Part shown: positions 49,525 through 61,879 of the stretch, piece by piece
How the letters are laid out: each line of letters opens with the position of its first letter
Position numbering within the stretch: position 1 is the first letter of the stretch
Source: Inia geoffrensis
Taxonomy: Eukaryota > Chordata > Mammalia > Artiodactyla > Iniidae
DNA length: 64,000 nucleotides
Direction: 5' to 3'
Assembly: GCA_036417435.1 (NCBI GenBank)
Contig: CM070904.1
Location: 126,418,695 to 126,482,694, forward strand
Position numbers and translations under genes: made by a program
Notes under the pieces: generated by a model
Seen by the model: only the letters and a program-made list of their open reading frames with translations
Told to the model about the DNA's origin: nothing
Database searches by the model: none

Positions 49525-49708
49525 TGGTGATAGTTAACATGTGTTGAGTGCCAGATACTGGCTAAGTGCTTTATCCACACCTAAATTAATCCTCACAACC
49601 CTATGAAATAGGTATTATTATTATAGCCCTTGTGTGGATGAGGTATCTGTGGTTTAAGGATGGCAAGTACCATGCTTAAAGGTCACAAAGCCAATAAGTC
49701 ATAAAGTT

Positions 49709-49753
<45 letters not shown>

Positions 49754-49985
49754 GTATGCGGGCCTCTCCCGTTGCGGAGCACAGGCTGCGGATGTGCAGG
49801 CTCAGCGGCCATGGCTCACGGGCCCAGCCGCTCCGCGGCATGTGGGATCCTCCCGGACCAGGGCACAAACCCGTGTCCTCTGCAACGGCAGGCGGACTCT
49901 CAACCACTGCGCCACCAGGGAAGCCCATAAAGTTGGTTTTTGAGTACCTGATTTCAACATCCATTCTCTTAACATTTATACGACA
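49525..49985 (-). repeat. MIR SINE split by a CHR SINE
   Basis: Left part 49525-49710 ('tgagtgccagatactggctaagtgctttatcc', 'cctcacaaccctatgaaataggtattatta'), right part 49937-49985 ('gatttcaacatccattctcttaac'). Confidence 0.82.
49711..49925 (-). mobile_element. CHR-type SINE with a 42-base T tract
   Basis: Reverse short form. TSD 'cataaagttgg' (49700-49710, 49926-49936). The T tract at 49711-49752 is uninterrupted, a sign of a young copy. Confidence 0.94.
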
Positions 49986-50807
49986 TAAACAGGCCTCCAG
50001 CATGCCCAGTCTGTACCAGGGAGAAACTATACTCAAGACTGGGGGACAGAAGAAGAGTAAGTCATGATCCCTAAGCTTGTGGTACAGGACAAGCAGTTCT
50101 TCCAGGACACGAGGCTAGAAAACAAACACTGCAGAATACAGGATGCCTTCTGGTGTGGAATGCCACCTCAGATAATGCTGTTAGTGTATTCCACAGGTCA
50201 GAACTCATTTACTTTTGGGGGTCCCTGATTCTTGATCTTTTACATATCCTTGATGGATAGATGACATATTTACAGAGGATAGGCTCTGTGCCTAGAGACA
50301 CAATTTTTTTTAGCTTAGGCAAGCTTTCCAGAAATTACTGAACCACTCTAACTATATAAAATCAATAAAGCCACAACAATGTCCAGATAACAGATCTAGT
50401 ACTAGTTGAGGGGTTGGTCTCTTCTACATTCAAATGATAAGGGGTATTGCTGGACAATCCAGTCCAGTCAGGATTGGGGGAAATCAGTTTCAGACTGAGG
50501 TTCTTGTCTCTCTTCTGAGTTTCTATAAAATCTCCAAAGGCTAAGGGAAACCCCAATAATTATAGTAGCCTAACAATGCTGTAAAGGTCAAATAATTCTT
50601 AATCTATGATTCATTACCAGTGCAGACAGATAAAGAAAGTCCTAACTCTTGCCTTTCTCAGAGCTAGCTTCCTAGCAGTCTTGTTCAACTTGAGAACTGC
50701 AGACACAAGGCCAGGGAAAAGGTGAATAATATTTCCAGCCTTATCTGGCATCTGGCTACATTAATCGCTTAAAGCTGGTCTTTCAAAGAAAGAGGAGGCA
50801 GGGTAAA

Positions 50808-51010
50808 AGAACTAATATCTGAGTACCCACATTCAATGCACATGCTAAGCACTGTCCTAAGAGCCCCTCTCTTTTCTATTTTTCAATCTTATCTCACTTA
50901 ATAATGATACTCACATGAAACAGTACTGCTCTCAGAAGTTAAACACCTTTCTCAGGAACTCACAGCTAGTAAACATAGCTCGCATTCAGGCAGAGGCCTG
51001 TCCACACTAC
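50808..51010 (-). repeat. MIR SINE
   Basis: 'tgcacatgctaagcactgtcctaagagcc', 'caatcttatctcacttaataatg', 'cctttctcaggaactcacagctagtaaac', 'attcaggcagaggcctg'. Confidence 0.8.
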
Positions 51011-51236
51011 ATACTCTTGGAAAGAAGTGGCTTCAGGCAGCTGCAAGGTGCTGGGTATCTTTGTGAGGACAGGCCTCCAGTGCTAGAAGAGCTGAGGAAA
51101 CTGATGAGAGGATGAGAAAGGCAGGCAGATCCTCAAATATTCCACAGAAATTGTCCTTTTGCCCCTCCTAACAATGTTCTCTTGGGATATGGTTAGTAGA
51201 GAATAAGGACTATGTACTGAGTTACTGATGCTGTAC

Positions 51237-51756
51237 AGTTGTCCCTCAGTATCTGCGGGGGGTTGGTTCTAGGACCCCTGTCATACTATAATCTGTGGAT
51301 GCTCAAGACCCTTATTTATAAAATGGCATAGTATTCGCATACAACCTATGCACATCCTCCCGCATACTTTAAGTCATCTCTAGAATATTTATAATACCTA
51401 ATACAATGTAAACGCTATGTAAATAGTTACTGGCGTGGCAAATTCAAGTTTTGCTTTTTGGAACTTTCTGGAATTTTTTTTTTTTTTTTTTTTTTGCGGT
51501 ACGCGGGCCTCTCACTGTTGTGGCCTCTCCCGTTGCGGAGCACAGGCTCCGGACGCGCAGGCTCAGCGGCCATGGCTCACGGGCCCAGCCGCTCCGCGGC
51601 ATGTGGGATCTTCCCGGACAGGGGCACGAACCCGTGTACCCCTGCATTGGCAGGCGGCCTCTCAACCACTGAGCCACCAGGGAAGCCCTTTCCTGAATAT
51701 TTTTGATATGCAGTTGAACCCCAGGATGTGGAACCCACGAATATGGAGGGCTGACT
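51237..51756. mobile_element. MER2-type (Tigger) DNA transposon, split by a CHR SINE
   Basis: Left end 'cagttgtccctcagtatctgcgggggg' after TA; body 'aacctatgcacatcctcccgcatactttaagtcatctctag...aatgtaaacgctatgtaaatagtt'; right end 'ggaacccacgaatatggagggctgact' before TA. The termini are inverted repeats. It is a nonautonomous mariner/Tigger-group relic. Confidence 0.9.
51474..51688 (-). mobile_element. CHR-type SINE (short form) inside MER2
   Basis: Reverse copy 'gcggtacgcgggcctctcactg...ccaccagggaagccc'. TSD imperfect, 'tttctggaattttt' against 'tttcctgaatattttt'. Confidence 0.92.
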
Positions 51757-52620
51757 TAACTGATCCACAATGGAAACAAAACTCTGTTTATGGTAATAAA
51801 ACTTCCCTGTTATAAGTTGCATTCAATTAATTAAATATTTCAAATTAATGATCTCCTTGAAATGCAGCTATGTGTTCAACTACTAAAAAGTACACCTCTT
51901 GCTTTTCTATTCCCTGAATGATGCCATGAATTCCTTATTTGACAGGGATTCAAGACCTTACAATTTGCTTTTAAGTACTGAAAATTTGCAGCGTTATAAG
52001 CAATCTGAAATTACCTTAATTGACATAGAAGGCTTGTTTATTACAAAGTTTTTGATATAAAGACTTCTTATCCTATTCAGCTAATCTTCTGAGAAGATGC
52101 AAAATGAAATGAGAAAATCTCAGGCAGGGAAAGCATTTGGCAGTATGGTCCACATTGCAACACAGAGAAATACTTTCATTTAAAGAGCAGGGGTTAGTAT
52201 TTGAAATCAACCCTTGCCAACTGTAGAATTGCTCCTAAAACCTAGTTCAGATAAGCAGGTTGACATTTTTTCTGCAAACATTCAGATGAACTTTTATATT
52301 GTTTGGCAAGATCAAAACTAATATTTCTCATAAATTCACACAGGTGATTTACTAGTACATATTTGCCTCACTAGAGAGCCAAAGGAACAATGCTCTGAGA
52401 GTGATGACAAAAAGTTTGTTTTACTTGGAGGGTAACATTACTACAGTACTCTTTACTTTCTCACTAAATCATTTCCCTTCAACTCTCCAAGGAGAGCTGC
52501 CACTATCATTTTTCCCCTCCTACTACTATAATCACGCTAACCATCTCATCCACATATTTATTCCCCAAACATGCACTGAATTCTACTGTGTATCAGGCAC
52601 AAGTTGTACTGGGGATTCTA
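51757..52620. other. Intron 1, nothing recognised
   Basis: No gene or named repeat. Confidence 0.4.
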
Positions 52621-53160
52621 CAGATGTGTTACTCAAAATATGGTCCACAGACTGGTGCTGGTTTGTGAAGGCATTGGTTTCCAGTTTGCGACAAGTATTT
52701 ATTTATTTATTTAAAATTAAATTTTATTTTTTTAACATCTTTATTGGAGTATAATTGCTTTACAATGGTGTGTTAGTTTCTGCTGTATAACAAAGTGAGT
52801 TAGCTATACATATACATATATCCCCATAACCCCTCCTTCTTGCGTTTCCCTCCCACCCCTCTAGGTGCTCACAAAGCACTGAGCTGATCTCCCTGTGCTA
52901 TGAGGCTGCTTCCCACTAGCTATCTATTTTATATTTGGTAGTGCATATATGTGACAAGTATTTTAAAATTTTAATAGCAATTTAGCAGAGTAATTTGAAT
53001 GTTGATTTTAATAATAAAATTTTTGACTTTTATTTTCTATGTCATTTTTCTAATAATTCATTTTAGTTATTTTACAAAAATATCAGTCTGTAAAGGATTA
53101 GAAGTAAAAACCTGGTTTGTTACCAGTAATAGTTTAAGAAGCATTGTTCTAGAGGACAGA
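52621..53160. repeat. Old hAT/MER-like element split by an L1 3' end
   Basis: Left 'gtgttactcaaaatatggtccacagactggtgctggtttgtgaagg' and right 'agtttaagaagcattgttctagagg' resemble the ends of a small hAT relic. The family is uncertain. Confidence 0.5.
52728..52952 (-). mobile_element. L1 3' end, 5'-truncated
   Basis: Reverse L1 3' UTR 'aacatctttattggagtataattgctttacaatgg...tatctattttatatttggtagtgc'. TSD 'gacaagtattt' (about 52690 and 52953). Confidence 0.92.
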
Positions 53161-55485
53161 AAGACCTCTGCTCTTGCTTGACATGGGCACGGTTAATCCT
53201 ATGTGACTGTCCAAAAAAAAAAAAAAATCCTTCCATCCTCAGACACACACATTTCTGAGGAACATATAAGTTCAGGCTTTGTAAATAGGTTTGGGAATAC
53301 TGATTTTTAAAAAAGGTTGTAAGTTAATAATAGGTTAAAAGAACAATGGAGAAGGGTGAGATAGGAAGGTAGGTCAAGTAGCAAGGACAATGTAATAAAG
53401 AACAGGAAATCAACAGGCAACCAGGAGGGTAGCAGGTATAATGAACTGCTGTAAGTCTGGAGTGAAGAAGTTAAGAGGGTAGCTCAAGGCTTACTGGAGG
53501 GAGGAAGACACCGAGTCTAGTCTCTGCCATCCTTTGCATTCTCCAGTCACCTCCTACCCTAGCTCCTAGGCACAGCCTATCCTCCAGCCATCCCTAATTG
53601 CTCTACTTCCCAAGGACAATATCTTCTTTTGCTTGAGTATTTAGCAGACCGCTGCTCCGCTCCCAGAATGGGCATCCCACCCTCCAGTACTCTCCTTAAG
53701 GACCCAGTGCTATCATCAACCTCTCTGATTATGTTCCCTGGTACACCCTGAGGCAAAGTTTTGATTCCTCCTCAGTGCACCTGTACACTTGTTTATACTT
53801 GCGTCACAGTACTTATCAGAATGTACCATGCGTATAAGTCTGCAAGTCAAATTCCATTGGCACTATATTATTTATCCTTCTCTTCTCGGTGCTCAGCACG
53901 TAATTCCTCTCAAATATGTGTTGAACCACACTGAGCATCAGAGACCGAGTCAGAGGGGTTGATTAGAATTCTCATTCAGGCTGAGCAACCAGAAATCAAG
54001 GCTCACTGAAGAGTGTCTAGAAGCCAAACAAGGGGAGCTGCTCATTCAGGGTTCAGCAGGCTATGGAAAGGCCAGATTAGAGTTGGAGCTCAGTGAAAAT
54101 CAAAAAGCAACAAACCAAAAAACCCCCATTCTCCTTAAGGAGAACAGTTAAGTCAGGAAGCTAAATTGCAGGTAAAAACATATTTGAGTTTAAAAGCCCA
54201 TTCTGAAGTTGGATTCACGACTTGGCAGAGTACCTGTAAATTATACATGGGCATGTGGCTCATTACCTGTAGTCTGAGGAGTTTCAAGGTGGCTAGAATT
54301 TTCAGGCAGAATGGCTGACTAGGCACAAATGACATATGCTAATGTCTACTATGGCAGACCTGAGTAATAGGAGGCAAAGCTCCAATACCAAGGTCACAGG
54401 CATGAAGAAAAACTTCCTCCTCTCATTCCTCTGGGGTGGAAGCAGCTGCAATGACCAGCAGTAAACAAAGGGAGTTTCTGTTTAGTGGTGTCCCGAACAT
54501 TTTCATCACAGGAATGCCTTTCTTGGCTCTGCTTACCTAGTTTTTGGTTGTGTTTTTTTCTTTTTGTTCTTGTTCTCTGTCCTTTAACACTCTGCCTTTA
54601 TGATCTCTCCCCTCTCAAACTCTCTTTTCCTTGTTCACTCTCTGAACTCACTTCCTTCTCCTACTTCCACTTTCATTAATTCTTAAATATCAAAGCCCTC
54701 CTCTTAGGCTCCTCCTGCACTAGCATTGGTTGTACAGAGGATCCTATTTTTTAGTATATTTTAAGAACCAGTTCTAATTGATGGGCATTTAAACATCTTT
54801 CTTTGACCAAAAAGTTCCCAGTGATTTTTCCCTGTGGTATTTTTCCTATTTATGGGGACAAGGTGAGAAAATATAAATGGATCCCTGAGAAACCTGGTTT
54901 CAGTATCCTTGAAACATAATATGCAGCACTGTAATCAGTGGTGATATGCCTGTGAAATAATACTCTGGCCCTGGCAGAGGTACTATGCTTGGAAAGCATA
55001 CAATCAAAGTTCAAACTGGTCTGGGAAACAGTGGAGGCAAGAAATTTAGCAATGAGAAAAAGATCGCTATTTGAAACATAACACAGTCTTCTCACTAGCA
55101 AAGTCAAACATTGAAACAAACCTTTCTTTTTCTAGTAGGTCTATTATTCTACTGATACATGTGCAGTTATGTGCCTGAAACTGCTCAGAAACAAACTAGA
55201 ATAGACATAACCAAAGAGATTCATAGAGACTCCCTTTGCATTTTTATTTGCTTCCCAGAACCACCTGATCGAAGAAGAGGTAACAGAAGGCACTTTCCTA
55301 AGGTGCATTCCCAAAAGGATCAGCAACTGTTTCTTATACATTATTCAGAGGAATGGGGATATTACCTTAAATCCTATCGAAATCCACATTCGGAGATCCT
55401 GAATTTTACCTAGCTTTAAAACTGCTACAGTACTGAGAAATCAACTTCCTCAAATTACAACCATCTTTTTAAAAAAAAAAAAAAG
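53161..55485. other. Intron 1, mostly unassigned
   Basis: The stretch 53700-53960 may hold an L2 piece ('acacttgtttatacttgcgtcacagtacttatcagaatg'). A frame of 84 codons at 55159-55413 has no family resemblance. Confidence 0.4.
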
Positions 55486-55502
55486 CATAGTGTCATGTAG
55501 GG

Positions 55503-55710
55503 TTTTTTTTTTTTTTTTGCGTTACGCGGGCCTCTCACTGTTGTGGCCTCTCCCGTTGCGGAGCACAGGCTCCGGACGCACAGGCTCAGTGGCCATGGCT
55601 CACGGGCCTAGCAGCTCCCCGGCATGTGGGATCTTCCCGGACCGGGGCATGAACCCACGTCCCCTGCATCGGCAGGCGGACTCTCAACCACTGCGCCACC
55701 GGGGAAGCCC
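55503..55710 (-). mobile_element. CHR-type SINE (short form)
   Basis: Reverse copy 'gcgttacgcgggcctctcactg...ccaccggggaagccc'. Short TSD based on 'tagggg'. Confidence 0.9.
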
Positions 55711-55959
55711 TAGGGGGCTTATTTTGCTATCACTCCAACAGCCATAATTACTTCCCAGAATTGTGAAAAAGGCTTCAGATGTCTAATCTGGAGTAAAAAA
55801 AAGGATCACTAAGACTCTGGCTTTATCAACACCCCAAAACCTGAAACCTACAAATTTGCAAAATAGAAAGCAACCCTGAACTTCAAAACAAAGATAAATA
55901 AATAATTTTAACAATGTTATAGTAAGCATAATACATCTATAGAGCTATAGTTTTTAAAG

Positions 55960-56120
55960 TTAGTTGGCATGTATTATTCCACTCAAATTTCATAATACCT
56001 CTGTAAGGCAGACAGAGCGAGCGTCTTTGTTTTACAGGTGTTAAGCAACTTGCACAAAGCTGGATAAGCTTAAATAAGTGACTTCCACCCTTTAGTAAAA
56101 TCTATCTACTTACTCCCCTA
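55960..56120 (-). repeat. MIR SINE, diverged
   Basis: 'tccactcaaatttcataatacctctgtaaggcagac', 'gttttacaggtgttaagcaacttgcacaaagctgg'. Confidence 0.65.
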
Positions 56121-56480
56121 ATCTCTGCTTTCTCAAGTCACCAGATTTCTTGGAAGAGTAATCTATTCTTGCTGAATTTATTTCCTCATCTAGTATCCAT
56201 TTTTTAATCTTGGCAAATGATAGTTAATTTGTTTCCCCAAATAGCTACTATTCTCAAAATCTGCTATTCTCAAAAAGATCACCGGTGACCTACAAGGTAT
56301 TATGGGACTTTCAGTAGTCTCAAATATTCAATGAGTGAATGAAATTTCCAGCAATTTCAAGGACTTGTTTTTGATCCTCATTTTTCCTCATTCTTGACCC
56401 CAACTCCCCTCTGAAACCCTCTCTTCCCTCATTTTTCATGCCATCATCTTCCTTCCTCTCTTACTCCCCAGTATCTTTAT

Positions 56481-56838
56481 TTTTACTTATGTATGTATGT
56501 ATGTATGTATTTATGTTTGGCTGCGTTGGGTCTTCGTTGCTGCGCGCTGGCTTTCTCTAGTTGTGGCGAGCGGGGGCTACTCTTTGTTGCGGTGCGTCGG
56601 CTTCTCATTGTGGTAGCTTCTCTTGTTGCGGAGCATGGGCTCTAGGCGTGCAGGCTTCAGTAGTTGTGGCATACAGGCTCAGCAGTTGTGGCTCGCGGGC
56701 TCTACAGCGCAGGCTCAGTAGTTGCGGTGCATGGCCTTAGTTGCTCCACAGCATGTGGGATCTTCCTGGACCAGGGATCGAACCCGTGTCCCCTGTGTTG
56801 GCAGGTGGATTCTTAACCACTGCACCACCAGCGAAGTC
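56481..56838 (-). mobile_element. CHR-type SINE (long form) with an (ATGT)n tail
   Basis: Reverse copy. The A-rich tail has become 'tatgtatgtatgtatgtatgt' (56489-56510). TSD 'ctccccagtatcttta' (about 56465-56480 and 56839-56854). Confidence 0.94.
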
Positions 56839-56869
56839 CTCCCCAGTATCTTTAAAATTAAACTGCTCA

Positions 56870-57155
56870 ACAGCTACTCATCACCCAAGATGCGATTCAA
56901 ATGACAATTCTGAAGTCTTCCAGAACACCTCCAGCAGCAGGTCCCACATTACTTCTGAGGTTCCACAGTACTTCATACTACTAGGCACTTATCACACTAT
57001 ATTTTGATTGTTATCATCTCTGTCTCTGTCTCTCCCTCCCTCCCTCATAAAAGTTCTTTGGATATAGGAACTGGCTTATCATTTCGTATCTCTTGGGTTT
57101 AGCAAACTACCTGGCACTTATAGACCCTGTTAACACATGTCTGAATGAACCACCA
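56870..57155 (+). repeat. LINE-2 3' region
   Basis: 'gaagtcttccagaacacctccagcag', 'acagtacttcatactactaggcacttatcacac', 'ataaaagttctttggatataggaactgg', 'acctggcacttatag...ctgaatgaacc' in L2 order. A short (TCTC/CTCC)n lies at 57027-57047. Confidence 0.75.
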
Positions 57156-57359
57156 GATAAGTGGCAGCAGTAAGGCCTCTGCCTTTATCCTTCTCACAGA
57201 AGGTGGCTCAAAAGCAAAGGCTTTTAAATCTCTTATTTCTTATTCCATGCAAGTAAGTGATCAGGCTTCATTCTCACATTTAGTCCCTTAAATTTTTTTT
57301 TTCTTTTCCTTGCAATGATCTATGAACCACCCTTTCCAAGTAGAACAGTCAGACAGGTA

Positions 57360-57570
57360 GTGGTGCCACACATGGTATAATAGTTAGGACTCCTACAATT
57401 TGCCCATCCACTCTCTACCATGTGAGGACACAGGGAGAAGGTGGACATCTGTAAGCCAGGAATCAAATCAGTCAGTACCTTGATTTTGGACTTCCTAGCC
57501 TCCAGAACTGTTGAGAAATAAGTGTCTGTTGTATTTTGGTGTTTTGTTGTGGCGGCCCTAGCAGAAAAAT
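57360..57570 (+). repeat. MaLR LTR fragment (MST/MLT1 type)
   Basis: 'catgtgaggacacagggagaaggtggacatctgtaagccaggaa', 'cttgattttggacttcctagcctccagaactgttgagaaata' and 'gttttgttgtggcggccctagcag' are the standard 3' part of a MaLR LTR. Only a solitary, decayed LTR is seen, with no coding sequence. Confidence 0.85.
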
Positions 57571-57864
57571 ACATGCTGCTTAAATAGTTTCTGGAAAATG
57601 TCTTTTTTTCAGCTAACTCTAATTGTTAGAAAATTCTTCCTTATCCCAAGCCAAATCCTGCCCTCTGTGTCTGAGAGTTGAGAAAAAACAAAGAAGAATA
57701 TAGGGGATGTGATCACTATGGAAGAGAATAATTTTCAAGTGAAAAATAAGTCTGTGACTTAAACACTGAGGAAAAATTTTAAACTCAAATCGATAATATG
57801 GTAACAAAAATAAATTCTCCAGAGAGGAATCATGGTATACTATAGAAAACAGTAGTTTGTAGAA

Positions 57865-58045
57865 ACACAAACCAAGGTTTAAATTAAAGTTCTGACTTTA
57901 TCTGAGTGACAACCTCATCAATCCTTATTTCCCCCATTTATAAAGTATGGATAATACTGTGTAGAGTTGTAATAATGTAATAATATGTGAAAGTGCTTTG
58001 AAAAACTAAAAAAGACTACAAGAATGTCAAATATTATTAGGCTAT
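57865..58045 (+). repeat. MIR SINE
   Basis: 'ttctgactttatctgagtgacaacctcatcaatccttatttcccccatttataaagtatggataatactg', then 'gtgaaagtgctttgaaaaac...aatattattagg'. Confidence 0.72.
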
Positions 58046-58650
58046 CCCCTTTCTTCTTGTGGCTATATTTAAAGTGTTATTTACATTAGTGTTATTTATG
58101 TTCTCTAGACTTAATCCAAATTCAGAGGCAAAAATTGCTCTCCCTAACTTTGAAATCAGTGGATTCGCAATACACTAAACAAAATACATCATCAATAATG
58201 AGTAGTATTAATCTAAAAAGAGTTGTATGAAAAACAAAAAGGAAACAATATTATGTTTTAATTATATCAAATCACACAAAAAAACGTTTTGCCTATTTCA
58301 GGTATAGTACATACCTTAATAGAAATACTTAATAGAAATACTTGCTGAAAAGAGTCCTTGTTAACTAAGAAAGGTTGTCACCAAATCAAAGAATTGCAGT
58401 GTTGAAAGGATTTGAGTCCTTCTGGAGTTTATCTACTCTGATGCCTTATCTGATGCGTACATAATTTCCTTCTGCAATACTCCTGATGGACAGGCATCCA
58501 TCTGGTGCTTAAAATATTTTCTGAAACAATTTTTTTCTTCACGTAACTCTAATTATTAAATCTGGGCTAAACTCTGTCCCCTGTAACTTCTAACCTTTTA
58601 TCCGCTGAGAGCCACACAGGACACATTTACTTTTTCTTCTTTAGAACAGA

Positions 58651-58909
58651 TTTTTTTTTTTTGGCTGCATTGGGTCTTCATTGCTGAGCGCGGGCTTTCT
58701 CTAGTTGAGGCGAGTGGGGGCTACTCTTTGTTGCGGTGAGCAGGCTTCTCATTGTGGTGTCTTCTCTTGTTGCAGAGCACAGGCTTCAGTAGTTGTGGTG
58801 CACGGGCTTAGCTGCTCCGTGACATGTGGGATCTTCCTGGCCAGGGCTTGAACCCGTGTCCCCTGCATTGGCAAGCAGATTCTTGACCGCTGTGCCACCA
58901 GGGAAGCCC
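58651..58909 (-). mobile_element. CHR-type SINE (long form, internally shortened)
   Basis: Reverse copy 'ggctgcattgggtcttcattgctgagcg' to 'ccaccagggaagccc'. It lacks part of the middle block. TSD 'ttagaacagattttt' against 'ttacaacagttttt'. Confidence 0.92.
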
Positions 58910-60435
58910 TTACAACAGTTTTTTAAACTTTAGAACACTCATATCCTTTGCCCAACTCATCTTCAGGTTAATCCTCCTCAGTTCTCCAGTTATTGTACTG
59001 ACATGTTTCAAGTGCCTCTCCTCTGGACCAGTTCCACTTTGCTGTACCCCTCCCCCCCACTGCAGCCTAAGCAAATTCCTCTGTAAACAGCGTGCTTATT
59101 TAGTCCAATCCACTGAGATCTTTATGGATATTGGACTATAAGAAAATATATTTGCCTTTCCTCTCAGCTTCAAAATTATCAGCAGATCAAAAGCAAAAGA
59201 AGAATGTTGCTCCTAAAATCTTGATAATTTGAGTTTTAAGCATTCAAGCAATGGTTGGAACAGTCAGATTACTAGAAAGATGGCCTTGCCTTTACAATAT
59301 CTTCCTATGATGCTAAAGCTCAGGAATAGGGACAGGTCCATACTTTAAGAAGTCCAGGCCTCCTCTAACATGGGGATTTGTGGATGCAGAGTGCTGACAA
59401 GTGAAGCCTGTGAGGCAAAAGTGAGGACAAGCCTAATAAGAACCTAGAGCTGGCAAACCTCAGCCCTATTGACAGTCCTTTATCAAATATAGTAATGATA
59501 CAACCAGAATTTTCCATGAGAGTCTTACCATATTCTGTTTCATTTTTCAGAGGTTAATATAATATTTCACTAGAAACACAATCCTGGAAAGAAATTTAGG
59601 TCTGAAGAAGACTATAAATATCTAATTATATGCCAAATTCCTCCCCCAAATGCAAAAGCAGCAATTTCTGTTTAAAAATCCTAAATAACAAAATCAATAG
59701 GACGTTATAGTCATTTAATCCATTCAGGATAACGATAACAACTACTCAGAGCCCATGCAGGAGGATTCTGGAGAACAAACTACTGATCACAATCTACATG
59801 AAGTCTATTACTAGACAATCTGTGATCAACACAATCTGTGTATTTATTGGCTGTATGGGTGGTATGTTTTGGTTGCTTTCCCAAAATTTGGGTTGATAAG
59901 ATAAAAACTATATTTTAGGAATTATAAACCCCAGACTCATTTTTAACACTTGGCCAAGGCACCTCTTAGGCAATACTGACATTCAAGAAAAGTTCAACAG
60001 TCTACTATTCTTCAACAAGGAAATCTAAGTGAATAGAAGATGTAAAGCCAACTATTTTTGGCTGGAGGTAAAGTTAAAGGTCAAGGTGCTGTGAGAAAGA
60101 GAATGTGGGAGATCCAGGAGCAAACTATGGAGAGGAAATGCAAGAACACAAGTGAAAGGTGCTTTCAGAAACCTTCTGAGCCAAACTGGTTCTTTTTTTG
60201 CTCACCTGCCATAAATTGGAATGTGATTAGATGCTAGAAAACAAGCTAAACACTAGGTACACAGCAATGCTTCTCAACTGAATAATTTCTTCAGAGGCAA
60301 AACAGATATTACAGTTGCTCAGTTAGAAAGAATAATAGTATGAAGTCATTGGTTATACCTCAGAAAAATAAGTGGTTTTACAGAAATATTAATGCTATTA
60401 TTATCGTTAATACTATTAAGTATTAATAAAAAAAT
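58910..60435. other. Intron 1, nothing recognised
   Basis: No coding or repeat family recognised. Confidence 0.4.
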
Positions 60436-60439
60436 AATA

Positions 60440-60660
60440 CAGCAGTTAACATTTATTACTGTGTGCGAGGCACTGTACTAAGCATTTTATATGCAGTCTC
60501 ATTTAATCCTCATATCAACCCTCTAAAGAAATGAAATGGATAGTGAGGTTCAGAGTTTGAGTGCTCTGCCTCGGGTCACAGTGGTGGGGGTAATAAAGTC
60601 TGAATCTAGAGTCCACTGATGACAGCTCTCTGCTTTACTGCACTTACACGTAAACTTTTG
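60440..60660 (-). repeat. MIR SINE
   Basis: 'tgtgtgcgaggcactgtactaagcattttatatgcagtctcatttaatcctcatatcaaccctctaaag', then 'cctcgggtcacagtgg', 'tctgaatctagagtcc'. Confidence 0.85.
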
Positions 60661-60684
60661 ATAGATATCAATTACTTTCCATAA

Positions 60685-60687
<3 letters not shown>

Positions 60688-60762
<75 letters not shown>
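60688..60762 (+). repeat. Compound microsatellite (CT)17(CA)20
   Basis: About 35 bp of pure CT dinucleotides (60688-60722) followed without interruption by 20 pure CA units (60723-60762). Confidence 0.98.
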
Positions 60763-60765
<3 letters not shown>

Positions 60766-60829
60766 CAAAAGAAGCATTCCTTTTCCGCAATAGTTGCCAA
60801 CACTGAATATTATCAGTCTTTTAAATTTT

Positions 60830-61170
60830 TGTCAGTTAATTGGGAAAAAAGGGGTAGTCTGTTGTTTTAATAGGGTTGAACATCTCTGAATTTATTCATT
60901 GGTCATTTGCATCTTTCTTCTGTGAACTATTTGTTCATATCCTTTGCCCATTTTGAGTTAAATATTTATCTCACTGATTTGCAGGCAGTCATTTATATTC
61001 TGGGTATTATATTAATATCTGGAGTATAAGCAAAGAAAGAAATGGAGGCAATTAGCTAATCTTTAAAAAAATTAAATCTGCTTCATACCTTATAGCCAAG
61101 CAAATTCCAGATGGATCAAAAATAATGAAATCATAGAAGCATAATCCTTTCTTACGGCAATGTGTCAGTT
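60830..61170. repeat. Old L1 fragments in opposite orientation
   Basis: 60860-61015 reads as reverse L1 ('tggtcatttgcatctttcttctgtgaactatttgttcatatcctttgcccatttt'). 61075-61145 reads as forward L1 ('cttcataccttatagccaagcaaattccagatggatcaaaaataatg'). Both belong to the ORF2 end. Confidence 0.6.
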
Positions 61171-61879
61171 TCTTGGTATTAGTTTAATAAAATTACGGAT
61201 TTATGTTGAGGAAAAAGAAATTTGAACAGGCTGAACAGGGCATTACAGCCTATACTAGAAAACTAGTATAAGAAGACTTGCAGTGACAAATCTATGTCAC
61301 TGAAAGCAACTATCTTCAAAAATTATGAACGTGGTAAATTTATTAAGTTTAAAAGTTTCAAAATAATACTTATGATTCCACTTTAATAAAAGGAAACACA
61401 TTAAACATTAGGTACATCAGGAGGCTATATTGAAATATTAGCAAAGGTCATTTCTAGATAGCTGGAGTTTGTAAAAGAAAAATTCAATACTATTTTAAAA
61501 AATGCATTGCTTTTGAAGATATCCCTTCTAAACAGACACAAAGATGGTTAGACTTCTGGAAAGAAGGGTTTGTGACTCATTCATTTTTATGTCCTTTAAG
61601 CGCACAGTGCCTGTTCAGAAGTCTCCCGAAAGACCTTTGTTGAATGAATGAAATGGGGAACGCAGGATTTACAAACAAAATCTCCACATCAGCTACTTAA
61701 AATACTCAAATTCAAAACTTTGCAGGAGAATCATATTTGTTCCTCAAGTAATATTTCATTCACAACGTTAGTTTATAACTACAAAATGTTATGTTTTTAA
61801 CAAATAAGAAAGAAATGTAAGACTCTTAATGTGTATGAGCTAAAAGCAGTGGGGTGGAGATGATGTGAAAAAGAAATCT
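61171..61879. other. Intron 1, mostly unassigned; short L2 tail
   Basis: An L2-like 3' tail at 61585-61650 ('aagcgcacagtgcctg...cctttgttgaatgaatg'). The rest is unassigned. Confidence 0.4.
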
